64,000 bases of DNA, from positions 1-64,000 of the forward strand of contig ML769444.1 in the NCBI GenBank assembly GCA_009733575.1. Direction: 5' to 3'. Below, in pieces: positions 46,101 to 58,581 of this stretch (positions are counted from its first letter, which is position 1; every line of letters starts with the position of its first letter). The DNA is from Gymnopus androsaceus JB14. Its lineage: Eukaryota > Basidiomycota > Agaricomycetes > Agaricales > Omphalotaceae. Below the pieces are notes generated by a model that worked only from the letters and a program-made list of their open reading frames with translations, did no database searches and was not told the origin of the DNA. The position numbers and the translations under genes were made by a program.

Positions 46101-49100
46101 AACCAAAACGGCGATATGGATCATCTAGTTTTTAATGCCATTGTCATCGTCCTCGGCATCGTTCAGGACCGTCGTTTCAGCAACTTCAGGCCTGTAATCG
46201 ATCTCTACATTCAGCAGCACTTTACATGGGCCGCTGCATCATCACATATCATCCATTCAATGAATCGTCTTCTTGCGAACCCTGCTACCACGGATAATGC
46301 TACCCAGCTGAGAGAGGCGCTGAAGGTTTGGCACTACATCATCAAGTTCATCGCTCGGTCTCCGTGAACTTCAGAAAGCCAAGGAAATGGGAATGGGTAG
46401 TGGTGCCACCGCGGAGCATCTAGAAGCGACATTCAAGCGCGAACTACGATCCCATCTCACAGAGGTTAATCGTATGATGTCGAGTACAACGCCAGCTTCA
46501 ATTATAGGTACCCAAACTATTGCCCTTCAAAACTTTACCTCTATTCTTCCTGAACTAGCCAAAATCTTCTCGAATGTTGATTTGGTCTCCATCGTCACTA
46601 CCTTTGCCTCAACTGCTGTCGCAGCCAGCAAAGGAAAGATTGTCATCTGGAAGCTCATTATGTATTTGCAAATCGTGAAGGGCTTTTTGTTTGACAACCC
46701 AGAGTCACGGCCATTGTTGGTGGAGGCGGTTGTTTTGTGGATCAAACCTCACTTTGGGAGGTACGATGAGTACGTGCACACCCAATCAACTGATTCCGAG
46801 ACTGCTCGAGATTCTGCACGGATCGGTTGGCTGGAAAACATTCGTCTTTGCGTTACGATTATCGCTGTGATGCTTGACAAGTTACAGACAAACCTTGTAT
46901 CTCCAGAAGTGATACAGGATCGAAGGCGGCTTACACTAGAAAAGGATAACGTGGAATGTCTTTTACCTCTCTTACCAAGGTAAGCACATAACTCTATACG
47001 TGTTCTCTTCACTCTGTTGACCCTCTTCATTAGACTGCTGGACTCATATCGTGAATACATGAGCCCGGAGTCAGCAAGGGCGCTGGAACGTACCCCTGTC
47101 TTGAAGACCACTGTCCCCGTTGTGTTCCCCGAATCGTATCCCTTCTCGCTATTGATCTACCTTCCGAGATCAAGTTCCAACTCTAGACGTGTCGCAGAGG
47201 CGCCACAGATTTTCAACTCCGGGCTCGCTGAGGCAGCGGTTGTTCTACTCGTCTTGATTCTATCATCCCCACCCAAGGCTATTTTAGACTTTTTGGAATC
47301 GAGCCTCGATATTGAGGGTCGCGATAGGTTTATTACTTTGCTCTCCCACTTCTTCAAAGTTTCGACGTCGATCTTGGAAAATGAATGTTTTCCAAAAACT
47401 TGGCTCAATATCAACATACTTGCACACCAAGTACTAGTCAAGATGATGGGTCCGGTGTCAACTTTACTCGTCCAAGAATTTATTCCACCACAGGAGGCGG
47501 AGGCTACATTTGATCCTTCATCTATGGAGAGAAGCTTTTACGATGCTTTTAAAACTTCTTTCATCAGAGCAATTGTGTATCGAAGAGTTTAGCCCTCAAG
47601 TAAGTTCCTGCTCTTGGTTCAAGCTTGATCTTATCTGAATTTTGTATCTTAGAAACGTCGCGCGGTCTGGCGTTTAGCTGGAGACATTCGAGGAGACGGT
47701 GCAAGTATCATGATCACGCTTTGGCAGGCTCTTGGGTGGGGTGAGCATTCCTCAACGACTGGGGAGCCCGCTATGCGCTTCGGAGTGAGTACAGATTCAT
47801 GTCTCGAACCACGGATTCCTTATGTTCCTTTAGGGCTATCAAGTCTACTTGAATACGGTCGTTGGCAGTGTCGTTGCGCTATGCTTGAGCCATCACGAAC
47901 AACTCCGCAATAACGCTGTTCAGATGCTCTATAGCATGATTGTCTCAGAGTACCACCAATCGGGCAATTTCGAAGATATCGAAAACGAGCTTGTCACCCG
48001 TCTAGACTATCTATTCATGTCGGAAAGCTCTAAAGACGATATCTCGGGATTTTTTGTCAGCCATCTGCGGCATCTCTTTGTTACCTCTGAAGTCGATGAA
48101 CAACTTCGAGAACGTGTTTCGAATTTCTTGGATTCGGTTGACCTCTTTCTTGAACTCTTGCTTAGTGTTCGTGCTCTTCCTGAAGGTGATGAGTTTGCCG
48201 ACGAGAGAGTCATAGCTACAGTACGATTTTTCTCCCGTTGATTGTTCTTCACTGACGATTTATCAGCTTCGTCTCATGAATTTTATACGGCGAATAGGAA
48301 GAGATGAGATATATATCAAATACGTTCACCAGCTCGTGAATGTAAGTAAAGCATCTGTCATTTTAATCTAGCTTACCGAACTATATACCCTAGATGCATC
48401 TCCAATCTCAAAACTATGTGGAGGCGGCCCTCACGCTAAAGTTGCATTCAGATCTATATCCTTGGGATCTGAACTCTTTCGTTCCCCCGATGGAAGAGCT
48501 CGGCCTACCTCAACAGTCCAAATTCCATCGGAAAGAAACGTTGTGTCTACTTATCTTAGATTATTTAGGTCAGTGCTACTTGAACTTCTTATTATGCTTT
48601 TCTAACCTTGCAGAGACAGGTAAAGGAAAGGCTTGGGAGCGTGCTATCGACATATGCACAGAACTTGCATCTCAGCATTCTGGAGTTACATTTAATTAGT
48701 ATGTGAACCATCTTTGATGCTGCGCGCGCGCCTAACATGCTTATAGTGGTCGACTTTCCGAAATTTTGCGCCACCAGGCTAACCTTCTCGAGCACATAGT
48801 AACAGATCAAAGATACTATTCTGATTACTATCTAGTTACTTTCTATGGCAACTTTCCAGCGGCTATTAGAGATAAACGATTTATCGTAAGTTGTCCCATT
48901 CCTCCTTAGGGTTGTGACTGAGGAATCACCCAAAGTATCGGGGGTATGAATGGGAAAAATATGCCGCGTTCTGTGAGCGGATGCTCAACAAACATTCTGG
49001 TGCACAGTTATTGAAGATCGTTGGTGATCCTCCGGTGGACATTCGATTTGGGAACGAGCAGTTCATACAATGCACGTCAGTCATTCCAGAGCCCAATCGC

Positions 49101-50329
49101 GACGCTCCAGTTTTTGCAAACCCCGATGTGCCAGTTGCTGTTCGGACATACTATGAACACAGGTAAGTTTTTTTCGAATACTTTATCTCATTGTTGTTCA
49201 CATCGAACAGCGCTATCAACTTGTTTTCCACTTCTCGGCCGGTAAAGCGAATTGCGCGCGACGGCACAGAGGAAGTCTGGATAGAAAAGGTGTATTTTAC
49301 GACAGAGGAAACCTTCCCTACTGTACTTCGACGGTCACAGGTAGTGGATATCGCGGTAATGGATATCTCTCCAATTGAGAATGCATTATCGGAGGTTGCG
49401 GAGAAGACAAAGGAACTATCGGCTCTGAACCTCCGCTATCAGAACCTGGCGAAGACGGCGCAGGAAGTATCCACGAATGCACTCTCGATGGTTTTGAACT
49501 CTGCTGTAGATGCTCCCTTGAACACTGGGATATCTGCCTTCAGACAGATGTTCTTCACTGATGATTGGGCCGCTCGGAATCCTGAACAGGTCGAGCTTGC
49601 TGAAAAATTGAGAGCAGCAATCGATGAGCAAGTACGTTTATTCCCTAGTCACATTGTGTATGATGAACTGACAAATGCGTCGTATAGGCCCGAATCATCG
49701 ACAGCTGTCTCAAACTACATGGATCTCTATGTCCTCCCGAATTCGTTCCTTTCCACGAAACGCTCGAGAGGTTCTTTCGCAAAAACTTTAGGGAAGAGAT
49801 CCATCGGCTCGGCATAGATGATGTCTCCGATACCCTAACTAAATCCCCATCCCTAAAATCGCATGCCACTGCAAATCCACAGTTTCAATACCAGCCATCC
49901 TACAACGCTTCTAGTATAGCGCGGAGCATATCTTTATCATCCTCTAGAAGGCCAGCGCTTCCCCCGCTTCAGTTAGGCCCAACGCTCTCTCCTCCTCCTC
50001 TTTCTCCTAACCAGCTGGAAGCTCCCGCTGGACCCCTGAAGCAAACACCATTACAGCGACATCTGGCTCATCTAACGCGCCATGGTATCAACGGCGTGTC
50101 TTCGGGTCCGAACGATGCGCAGAACGGCAGTGATTCCTTCTCGGTCGAGTCTCCACACGACTCTTTTGTTAATGTCGGCAATGGTATCCACGCATTGCAA
50201 GCTGCACAGACCTCGGGCGCGTCCGTCGCGACGTCTAACTTTGGGGGTAGTTTAGGGTCGCTTAATTCTCTGAAAGGACGGTTTTCGCGCTTTGGTAGCT
50301 TAAACTTTGGCCGACGCAATAACGCCTAA
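43199..50329 (+). CDS. DOCK-family guanine nucleotide exchange factor
   Basis: DOCK proteins activate Rac/Cdc42-type GTPases with an ELMO partner. The SH3 domain is split by intron 43432-43486 (YTPKGKETDGIWYRG joined to YVVCTTRRPPVTW). The DHR-1/C2 region lies around 45100-45700 (RNELYIKLWSG, EPFLTYFHSMVFQRCHEPTF). The DHR-2 catalytic region is near 48750-49800 (YYSDYYLVTFYGNFPAAIRD, VEKVYF-like WIEKVYFTTEETFPTVLRRS, NPEQVELAEKLRAAIDEQ). Ser-rich tail to 50329. Two frame breaks, near 46362 (IIKFIARS to RELQKAKEMGM) and 47521 (FDPS to LWREAFTMLLKLL), are each repaired by skipping one base. Confidence 0.92.
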
Positions 50330-50880
50330 CCCATACTTCCTCTTCCTCCATTTGGGCCTTGATTTGTTGTTATTACTACTTTACTTTACTACTTTTGGGA
50401 CCTTTTTTATTCAATTCGTTCTCCTACTCTGCTTATTTCAAACCTGTAAATGTTCTTCTAATGTGCATATACCTCCGGATCATTCTTCTTATTGTTCTAT
50501 GTAGTCTTTCCCTGTTTATCGCTGCTAGAAAGGCTAAAAGTTTCCCTGAATCACTGCGACTTGTTTCAAGCTGAACGGAGATGCAGTTTGCCTTTTTAAC
50601 CTAGAATTCGAAGATTTATACAATTTAAAGCCTTGTACAACGTAAAGTAAGTAGTAGTATAGTCGGTTACACGCAATTTACAGATAATGATATGTCGACA
50701 ATTCTGTACAAATTTCAAGAGTCGAAGAGGAAGAAAGGATACGCCGTTCGCGCGCGTCGTAAAATAGATATGTGATGTTACAAGATTCCGTGCAGTCCCT
50801 GCAAGTTATTTAACAATAACCGATATAAAAAACCCCAAGTTCTGAAGAGGAAATTTGAAAGTAGGCCGAGAAAAAAAGAT
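50330..50880. other. Convergent intergenic region
   Basis: Pyrimidine-rich 3' flank of the DOCK gene and AT-rich 3' flank of the medusa-like gene; no gene recognised. Confidence 0.55.
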
Positions 50881-52625
50881 CTAGTAGTAAGCTGGCACGA
50901 GAGTGCCTGGGTCGGTCATGATACCAGGAAATGAATACCCAAATCCATTTGGGTAAGATCCATAATCAGGTCCACCACCGTTACTCAGAGCGTGCGCAGG
51001 GTCCCCCGTTTCAGCGAGATGGAAATCAGGCAACTGACGATAGTCGGCAATCCCATGCTCACCCGAGCTCAGGCGTTGGGGAGGTGTCCAGGGGCCGCTC
51101 AAAACTCCCTCGTCTAGCTGCTGCTGATTTCCGGGCGAGCTTCCGGTGCTCGCATACACGAAGTGAGTATCATCGGCAAGAGGGGAGAGCGATTCCAAGC
51201 TGTCGTGGGGCTGAAGAAATAGAAGGCTGTGTTCGTCGTACAAGGGCTCAAATTTCATGGTGGTAGTCGGAGTAGGGTGCACGAGCTCTGGATATTCGTC
51301 CGCCTTGGTGCTGAGGACCACTTGGTGGTCTATGTTAACGTACGGAAGGGCATCATCGGAAGGTTCCTCGGGGAGAGACACGGTCGAATCAGTAGGAGAA
51401 GCTGTGAACACATGCTTTGACAAGAAATTAGTATGACAGACATCGAAGCGCATATAACGACTTACGTATTTCGAGAGAATCTTGTCAAGGGCTTGACCGA
51501 GTAACGACCACTCGAAAACCTTGAGATCCTTTTCGATATTCCTCGGCTTGGGATCTGGGAACTCCATGATACGCTGAAAGAAATCCTCAAAGCCCGCCCT
51601 ATGCTTTGACACGGTGGTCGGGCGAAGACCTTCGAGATTGCGCCTGATCCTGTTCTTCTCTTCAACCGGAAATTCTTCGTTGGCTAGACGTTCGAGAAGA
51701 TAGATGATGTCAACGGAGGTGACATAGAAGGAATCAGTCTCCTCGCGATAAATGCAGGAAATGACACTATCGTTCTCCCGAAAATCTTCTTGAGCAACAG
51801 CCTCGCACGATACGATGAGCTTGCGACCATCTTGGACCTTGGTGAACCGGACTAAGCGACGACCGGCACGCTCCTCTGCAGGCTCCCAAGCTGAACACAT
51901 GGAGTCGAGAGAGGTGACGAGCTGAAGAACAGGAGTCTGAGGGTACAAATCACCGTCTACGTCGTCGGAAATGGGATATTTGGCACGCATGATTGCATTG
52001 ACTCGAATACGACGACTACCCTCTCTTTTATGGCCAGGACTTTCGCATTTGAGTACCATTGGAGAAGTTGTAGAAGTAGAAGCGGCACGTCTGCGACCGA
52101 CGAGGGCAGTTGCCAGGCCTGAGCTATGCTTGGAGCAGTCGGCAGAGATCTGGCGTCTGTGCTGTTTAGATGGTGCGGGAGCTAGGAATAAAGTAACATA
52201 AAAAAAGAGACGAAAGTCACATAGGAAATGAGCTCACGCTTGCTGTTTGAAATCCAATAGGAGAAATCGCCAAAGGTAACAGTGTCGATGACCAGGCTGT
52301 CCTTGTCGAGGGCTTGGACCGATAAAGGAACTTTATCGGAACCAAAGTTGGGCGACTCGAAGGAAGGTGCAGTAGCGTCGAGTTGCCATCTGCCACAGGT
52401 AACGTCGGAGAGCTCGCGAACTCTGGTTGATAACGCTCTTGTACCAACAACGAGACGAAGATAGACGGCTTCGGGAGAACTGTGGTTGAAATCAAGACGA
52501 ACAGTGATAGGAACGCCTTTTTCGCCTTCCTTTGGAGAATATTCGAGTACTTGAATCATGCCCTTATTGGAGGAATGAGAATGAGAGGGTGTAGTAGCTG
52601 TGGCGTGTGGATTTTGAACAGACAT
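50881..52625 (-). CDS. Medusa-like transcriptional regulator (DUF7082)
   Basis: MedA/medusa proteins control development (conidiophore and other programmes) in filamentous fungi. Exons are 52625-52238, 52181-51466 and 51414-50881, about 545 aa. The N-terminal part (MIQVLEYSPKEGEKGVPITV) is an Ig/TIG-like fold. The DUF7082 core has RRLVRFTKVQDGRKLIVSCE, ISCIYREETDSFYVTSVDII and YLLERLANEEFPVEEKNRIR, then RNLEGLRPTTVSKHR and FPDPKPRNIEKDLKVFEW. An in-frame 51-nt intron interrupts KILSKY/HVFTAS. The Pro/Gly-rich C-terminus looks like an activation domain. Role in this organism is inferred from the family. Confidence 0.82.
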
Positions 52626-52827
52626 CTTTCTTTATACAGAAGATGATGATGGTAGAGAAAGAAAAGAAATTGCGCGTTAGCCTGGATAGGAGCTCAGAAC
52701 AACACAATGCGTGCCTAGCGCGCTTATTTTGATCGGCTATTAAGCTTTTGTCGAGACAAAGAAAAATAACAACTGCGCCAAATAATTGCCACACGGTGCA
52801 TACAGCATTAATTCATTGATCTCATAT

Positions 52828-52858
52828 CATATTTCCGTACAAGCAAAGCAGGGTCTAC
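52828..52858. repeat. Degenerate copy of the start of the last Med27-like exon
   Basis: 31 nt here match 53034-53064 with five differences, same orientation, about 206 bp apart. The 53034-53064 copy spans the acceptor and first codons (TLLCSYENM) of the last Med27-like exon; this copy would read TLLCLYGNM before the frame is lost. Looks like a decayed local duplication. Confidence 0.5.
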
Positions 52859-52913
52859 CCTGGTATTCAGAGAATTCATTGAAAAAATACAGTGGATTTG
52901 AACCCACCAACTA

Positions 52914-54034
52914 CTAACAACTAACGTGTCTCGCTTCCCAATATTCTTTATTTTCATTCCATACTCGTTGCACAGCTGCCACATGCCCCTCCGCACAAAG
53001 CACTCGCTGACATTTTTCGCATCGCATTGTGAACATGTTTTCGTACGAGCAAAGCAGCGTCTAGCTCGAATTTAGTGCTCAAAAGACTGGGGAAATTCGC
53101 CAAGACCTACCATAAATCTCTGCAACCCCACTTGCGGGTCAGAGTGAATCATTCGTCCAAACTCTTGTGATAGAGTTCGGTACACCGAATATTCCGACTG
53201 AGAGTGTGGAAGCTTCTGTGGTTCGCCCCGACGTCAGTCTTTTCTGCACAGAACATATCGGGGGGACAAATCTCGATCGCACTCACCCTTTCTCTCGGAC
53301 CAAAGGCAGTCACGCTCTCCACGGAAAGTGTAGGATCGTCAGCTGTGTAGCTCACGGTGAGATACGTGGTGAGCACATCTTTGATTGAAAACCGAAGGAT
53401 CGCTGGATTTTTCAGGTCTTTGCTAGATGATCGTGTCGCCTGCCATATCCCGAGCTTACAAGACGAATGCTCCTTGTTAAACTGTCGTATATACTCGATC
53501 AGTTCCTGACTTTTCAGAGGAGCTACATCGTCTTTGCTTGAGGAAAACAAGGAAGAGCTCTGTTGCTCAGTGGCAGTATATGGCTGAGGTGATTCCGGGG
53601 AGGGAGGCCGTCTAAAGAGTAAGAGCCAATTCAGTTTAACTCTGCGCGTCACCAAAAGGAATTATGGACCTTCTCTTCCTGTTTTCACGACGAACATTGT
53701 TTGTAATATTCTTCCCATCGGCTTTCGCACTATCTTGTGCAGCCCGCAAGGCAGTCTGAACTGCATCCGAACGAAGATTTTGTGCAATATCTTTGAGCTG
53801 CTGAGAATAGAGCGAAAGAGACGGAGAAGTCAAGGGTAACGCATTAGAGACAGTGGCTGTCTTTAGAAGATCTCTGGGAAAGTGTCTTGCATTCTGAATG
53901 CTGTTGTACAGATCCGTTAGTACTTGGACTTGGCTTTCCACTGGTGGAGGGGACATTCCAAGCACTAAGCGCCCACCAGCCACACGGTCACGCATAGTGA
54001 TCATTGATCGATCATCAGGGTCGCATCGAGGCAT
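52914..54034 (-). CDS. Mediator subunit 27-like protein
   Basis: Med27 belongs to the tail/upper module of Mediator. The gene has four or so exons on the minus strand. The N-terminus (VLTDLYNSIQNARHFPRDLL) is helical; the middle reads SQELIEYIRQFNKEHSSCKL, then NPAILRFSIKDVLTTYLTVS. The last exon brings a zinc-binding-like end: LCSYENMFTMRCEKCQRVLC, then EGHVAAVQRVWNENKEYWEA and RHVSC. CxxC followed by a conserved WEARH tail is what I associate with the Med27 C-terminal domain. Junction phases agree. The assignment is by pattern and moderately certain. Confidence 0.6.
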
Positions 54035-54245
54035 GTTCCAAGCTTATACTCAAGTAAGTATGCAGAGTCAGTAAGTATGTAGAGTCAGAGTGAGCTCACC
54101 GATGACCACAGTTTTCCGTCAGCTTTTCGTTAGAAACTCGTCAGTGGTAGGTTATCCAGGATTTTTGTAAGGTATAAATACCCTGTCGATTTTTTAAATC
54201 CCCAACAACTCACACTCGCAACTTACACTCGCAACTTTCATCATC

Positions 54246-54829
54246 ATGTCCTCCAACCAATCTCAAAAAGACCCTAACCGCGTCGCTGCTGGTCTCAAGG
54301 CAACCATTCACAATGATAATATCTCCGAAGAAACTAAAGATCGTGCTGCTGAGCGCCTTCACGAGATGGGTGTTGAAGTCGACGGCAAAACTCGTCCCAG
54401 CGGTCGCTCCGATGTCTCTTACACTGACGAGGATGCAGGTACGTCTTGCCCAGAACGATATGCAAGTATCTACTTACTATCCTCCCAGATGTCGACGACT
54501 ACGAGACGGGTGTTGACGACTACGACGCGGGTGCTAAAATCGACACCAAAGCTAGTCCCGCGGGCGGTTCTGATGATGCCCACACCAACCGGGTCCTAGG
54601 TATGTCTTGCTTCGAACACTATGCAAGTTTCTAATCGTAATGTACAGGGGGATACAAGGCCACCCTGAAGAGTGAATAATAGCCTTCTAGTTTTTCTATT
54701 CCGGATGTACTTATCACTAATCTTGTAGATGACAATGTTTCTGATGAGGCTAAAGCCCACGCCCGCGAAGTCCTCGAGGCGAACGATGCTATGCCCCAGA
54801 CTCAGACTACGCGCAACCGCGACCACTAG
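54246..54829 (+). CDS. con-6: Conidiation-specific protein 6 (CON-6) family
   Basis: Small hydrophilic proteins accumulated in spores. Exons are 54246-54438, 54489-54599, 54648-54671 (24 nt) and 54729-54829, about 142 aa. Two CON-6 repeats are visible: DPNRVAAGLKATIHNDNISE, then ETKDRAAERLHEMG; and GGYKATLKNDNVSDEAKAHA. The second is split by introns within LKN/DNVS. The acidic Tyr/Asp-rich spacer (DVDDYETGVDDYDAGAK) lies between. Stop at 54829. Confidence 0.92.
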
Positions 54830-54973
54830 TAATGGTATACAACCTTTTTGTTTTGCATCCCAAGTCTGACATCTCGTTCTAGTCTCTAATGATGCACGCA
54901 AAGATAAACACAATGTACATATTAATTAGTCGTAATTCGTAACCAAATGCAAATAGTTCTACCGCTCAACCCA

Positions 54974-56394
54974 TCAAGCAAGATTATCCAACCGTTTGAA
55001 CAAGTCATCGACTCGTTTCTCTAGGCCCTCCACGTTTCCGCTGACAATGCTTCTATTCTCCTCGAGACTCTTCTCAACAGTTTCTACAGCATTCTCCAAC
55101 TCACCAAGAGACTCTTTAACTCGAGATTGCTCATCCTCGAGACTCTCCAACGTTTTCTGGAATTCTCCTGCTGATGCATGTAGCGCGGACAACGTTCGCA
55201 GTCGGGTCAGGATGTGGGGTATCTGAGGTAACGCTGGGTTGAGCCGGTGAAGAATAGGGATGATATCGTTGGCAAGTTTTATGTTGGTGGTAGGATCGGA
55301 GGAATTTGCGTTCGATTGTGACTGCCGTCTATGAGTGTGTTGAGCATTGGAGGCGCGGTCAAGGTCCGACATGAGTAGCTTCAGTCGTCGGGAGATATTA
55401 TCGATGTGTCGAGGTGTAGTCAAGGCATGTAATTGATAGTGTATCCTTGATATCTGAGTTACGAGCGGTAAGGGAAGCGGAGAAGTCTACGACAACAATC
55501 AGAATTGTACCAGAAAACATCCCGAGTGCACATACCTCATCGACAGCAGTTGTGGAGGTTCCGACAAGCTTCTCTAATTCGGCGACTCTTTTGTCCATTT
55601 CAACGAGGTCGCGAACATCTCCCGATATCGGTTTATCGTTCACCTCGTTCGCATTTACTAGTGCCTCCCCACCGGAAGGCAACACATTGCCTGACTTTTG
55701 ACCAAGCACAACGCTGACGAGCTTCCCTCGTCCTTCCGTACCCTGTTTGATCTTCTCCAGCCGCCCCCGAACGTCGACCAGCCCACGCAACAATTCTCCG
55801 GGATCAATAGTGGGTTCTTGTAATGAGTGGTTGGATGGATCAGCTAGCTCAGACTCGAGGGATGCCAGCTCAGCCTGCAAGCTCTTTAAACGTCTAGATA
55901 ATGGCATTGGTCGTGAAGACTCTCCATCAACCGATGAATCGGAATGCGTTGGAGATGGAGGATACATATAGTGGGATCGAGGTCGTGCTATTCGGAAAGC
56001 ATTTGAAAGCCGTTTCCAGAGGATTAGAGCAAAATGTGTATACCTCTTTTCTTCTCAGCTTTCCGAAACTTTTTGCTAGCCTCTTCAGCATCCATCAAAT
56101 GGCCAACATCGAGTTCTTGACTGTTGGCAGTCTCTGCACCTTTGTTTCTTATCGCTGAACGAGTAGGTACTGTTTCATCGTCACTGGAATCTCCCTAAAT
56201 GTATATCTGTGTCAGGATCATTCTTGCTGCATGAATTATTGACTGACTTGAGTTTGTGAGGAAGGAAAGACATCTTCTGTTTCATATATATCTTGTGCAG
56301 TGTCCTATTAATGTTTATAAGATGAATCTGCATATTTATTATAGTTTGTAAAACTTACAATATCTGGCAAATTCGCGTACTTGTTCGCGCTCAT
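54974..56394 (-). CDS. Dynactin subunit 2 (dynamitin, p50)
   Basis: Dynamitin forms the shoulder of dynactin, the dynein cofactor. Exon 1 (56394-56359) gives MSANKYANLPDI, then DTAQDIYETEDVFPSSQTQ, the family-typical start (K-Y-A-x-L-P ... VYET). Several short introns follow. Coiled-coil segments dominate: RRLKSLQAELASLESELADP, LVEMDKRVAELEKLVGTSTT and EFQKTLESLEDEQSRVKESL, then LEKRVDDLFKRLDNLA at the stop. Start codon lies 51 bp from that of the divergent Met-tRNA synthetase gene. Confidence 0.9.
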
Positions 56395-56445
56395 CGCGTT
56401 CAGGAGAAAAGAACAAGTGGCGCCCGGGTTCCGCTCTGTTCTCTT
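56395..56445. promoter_or_regulatory. 51-bp bidirectional promoter/5' region between dynamitin and MSM1
   Basis: Both start codons face outward with only 51 bp between them, so transcription signals must overlap this segment or the first exons. No TATA box; GC-rich core (tggcgcccggg). If both starts are right, the 5'UTRs are very short or overlap. Confidence 0.55.
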
Positions 56446-58310
56446 ATGCTGCTTCGCCATTCCGTGCTCTCAAAAGCTTTTTCTGGCAGCTCTCGTCGCT
56501 GGAATAGCACTGGTATCAAGCCATGGTATATTACGACTCCAATATTCTATCCCAACGCCGGTCAGTGAGAGGTCGCGTCCTGGTTGCTCAACGCTTACTT
56601 TGTATCTTTTCAGTGCCTCATATTGGACATTTATATTCCCTAGTAACCGCAGATATATTTGCGCGGTATAATGCACTCAAAAATACATCAAGACCAGTCT
56701 ATTTTATGACTGGAACGGATGAGCATGGTCTCAAAATTCAAAAAGCTGCGCTCGACAAAGGGCTGTCTCCAAAGGAGTTTTGCGATTCAATAAGCCAGCA
56801 ATTCCGTGTGTGTTTCCGTTTTAACGACTGGCTCATTTTAGTGTTAATAATGGAATGTTTTCAGAGACTGGCTACTGAAGCAGACGTCGGCTTTACTCGG
56901 TTTCTAAGGACCAGCGAGGAAGCGCATTATGCTTCTGTCGAACACATTTGGGTATGCCGAGGAGGTTCTTTGTGATAAACCAAGCTGATAATGCATGCAT
57001 ATAGCGCGAACTGGATCAGCAAGGTCTCATTTATAAAGGTTCTTATTCAGGCTGGTACTCAATTACCGACGAGTGCTTTTACACCGAAGGCCAAGTCATA
57101 CATATTCCCGAAGAGGGAAATACCCCAGCTCGATCCATATCCAAAGAGACTGGCGCCAGCGTAGAATTTAGTTGCGAAACAAACTACATGTTCCGTCTGT
57201 CCCAATTTCGCGAAGCTCTTCTAGACCATTACACCTCCAATCCCGACTCTGTCTTCCCGCAGTCTCATCATGCCCATCTCATCAGCACGCTCCAATCACC
57301 TCTAGACGATATATCCATTTCGCGTCCAAAATCGCGTCTATCTTGGGGAATCCCCGTTCCGAACGATCCTGAACATACGGTCTACGTATGGTTTGACGCT
57401 CTCATATCCTACCTTACTGGGATTGGCTATCCGTGGTCTGACTCTGGCACGACTGCAGGTTGGCCTGTCGATATGCAAATCATTGGAAAGGACATTGTCC
57501 GTTTCCATTCTGTATATCTTCCAGCGGTCCTTCTAGCACTCAAACTCCCGCTTCAACGTCAGATCCTGGCTCACGCACACTGGACATCATCTCAGAAGAA
57601 AATGTCAAAATCCCTCGGGAATACGACGGACCCGTTCCAAGCGATTGAGGAGTTTGGCGTCGACTCTATTAGGTATTATCTTGCCAAGGTCGGAGGAAGG
57701 TTTCAGGACGATGTTGGTTAGTGTGATTCACCATATGTGTTCTGTTTACCCGCTCACTCTTTTAACAGACTGGTCGCACGTACAGGTAGCCAAGCACGAC
57801 AAGGAGCTACAAGCTGTACTGGGTAACCTTTTTATGCGAATCACGTCCCCTGCTATTGCATCCCGTATGGCCACGGAATCCTCTCAGTCCGACAAGGAAC
57901 TATTTGTTCCTCTCATCGAAGCCTCCAACGCGCTCCCTGCCGTTGTTTCTAATTATCTGGACAAGATGAACGTAGCGGACGCGTTAGAAGCCATCGTGGA
58001 TGTTCTAAGACTTGTACGTGGCATTATTTACTGGCCTTCTCCCTGTTGATTTCTTTCCGTCTAGGCTAACAAATGCTTGACGGACGCTGCGCCATGGAAG
58101 TCGTCGCCAGAGGTGGCGCGCGCGTCATACGATTCGTGTCTAGAAGCTCTTCGTGTCTCGGGAGTTTGCTTACAGCCATTTATTCCACGAGTTGCGGGAG
58201 AGTTACTAGATGCACTAGGCGTTCCCTCGGAAGAGCGATCATGGCAATATGGACAAGCGGGGTCGTTGGGAAATGTGGCAGTAGGAGTGAGACTGTTTCG
58301 TTCAAAGTAA
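56446..58310 (+). CDS. MSM1: Mitochondrial methionyl-tRNA synthetase
   Basis: Charges mitochondrial tRNA-Met. Exon 1 (56446-56560) encodes a presequence (MLLRHSVLSKAFSGSSRRWN) and the start of the catalytic fold (WYITTPIFYPNA). The HIGH motif (VPHIGH, about residues 41-44) is restored by splicing the 53-nt intron. Further motifs: MTGTDEHGLKIQKAA, VYVWFDALISYLTGIGYPW, IIGKDIVRFHSVYLPAVLLA and the KMSKS loop KKMSKSLGN. C-terminal anticodon-binding helices end LGNVAVGVRLFRSK. It lacks the extra C-terminal tRNA-binding domain, as usual for mitochondrial forms. Confidence 0.95.
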
Positions 58311-58581
58311 TTAGTATTGTAGGTAAAAGAAGAATGCTCTACTCAAAAGTACTTTGCGCTCGCGACTCTTATAAATAAATACATACGCTCGATGAGTCGA
58401 GCCCAACTTTGTAATGAAGTATACATGTGTAATGCATAATAGTGTGTTGTCCGAAGGTGTGTTGTGGATGGATGTACATACCAACTCTAGTTGAGTATAG
58501 GTAAATGCCATATGGGTACAAACTGGAAAGAAAATCAAAAAAGGTACAATGACAAGATTGGGGGAACTTTGGGAAATTGGA

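Noticed and set aside
52880..52925. tRNA-like B box (ggttcaaatcc on the minus strand) followed by a T-run
   Set aside because: No acceptor-stem partner, no A box, and the standard T-arm stem does not pair; it lies just past the Med27-like stop codon.
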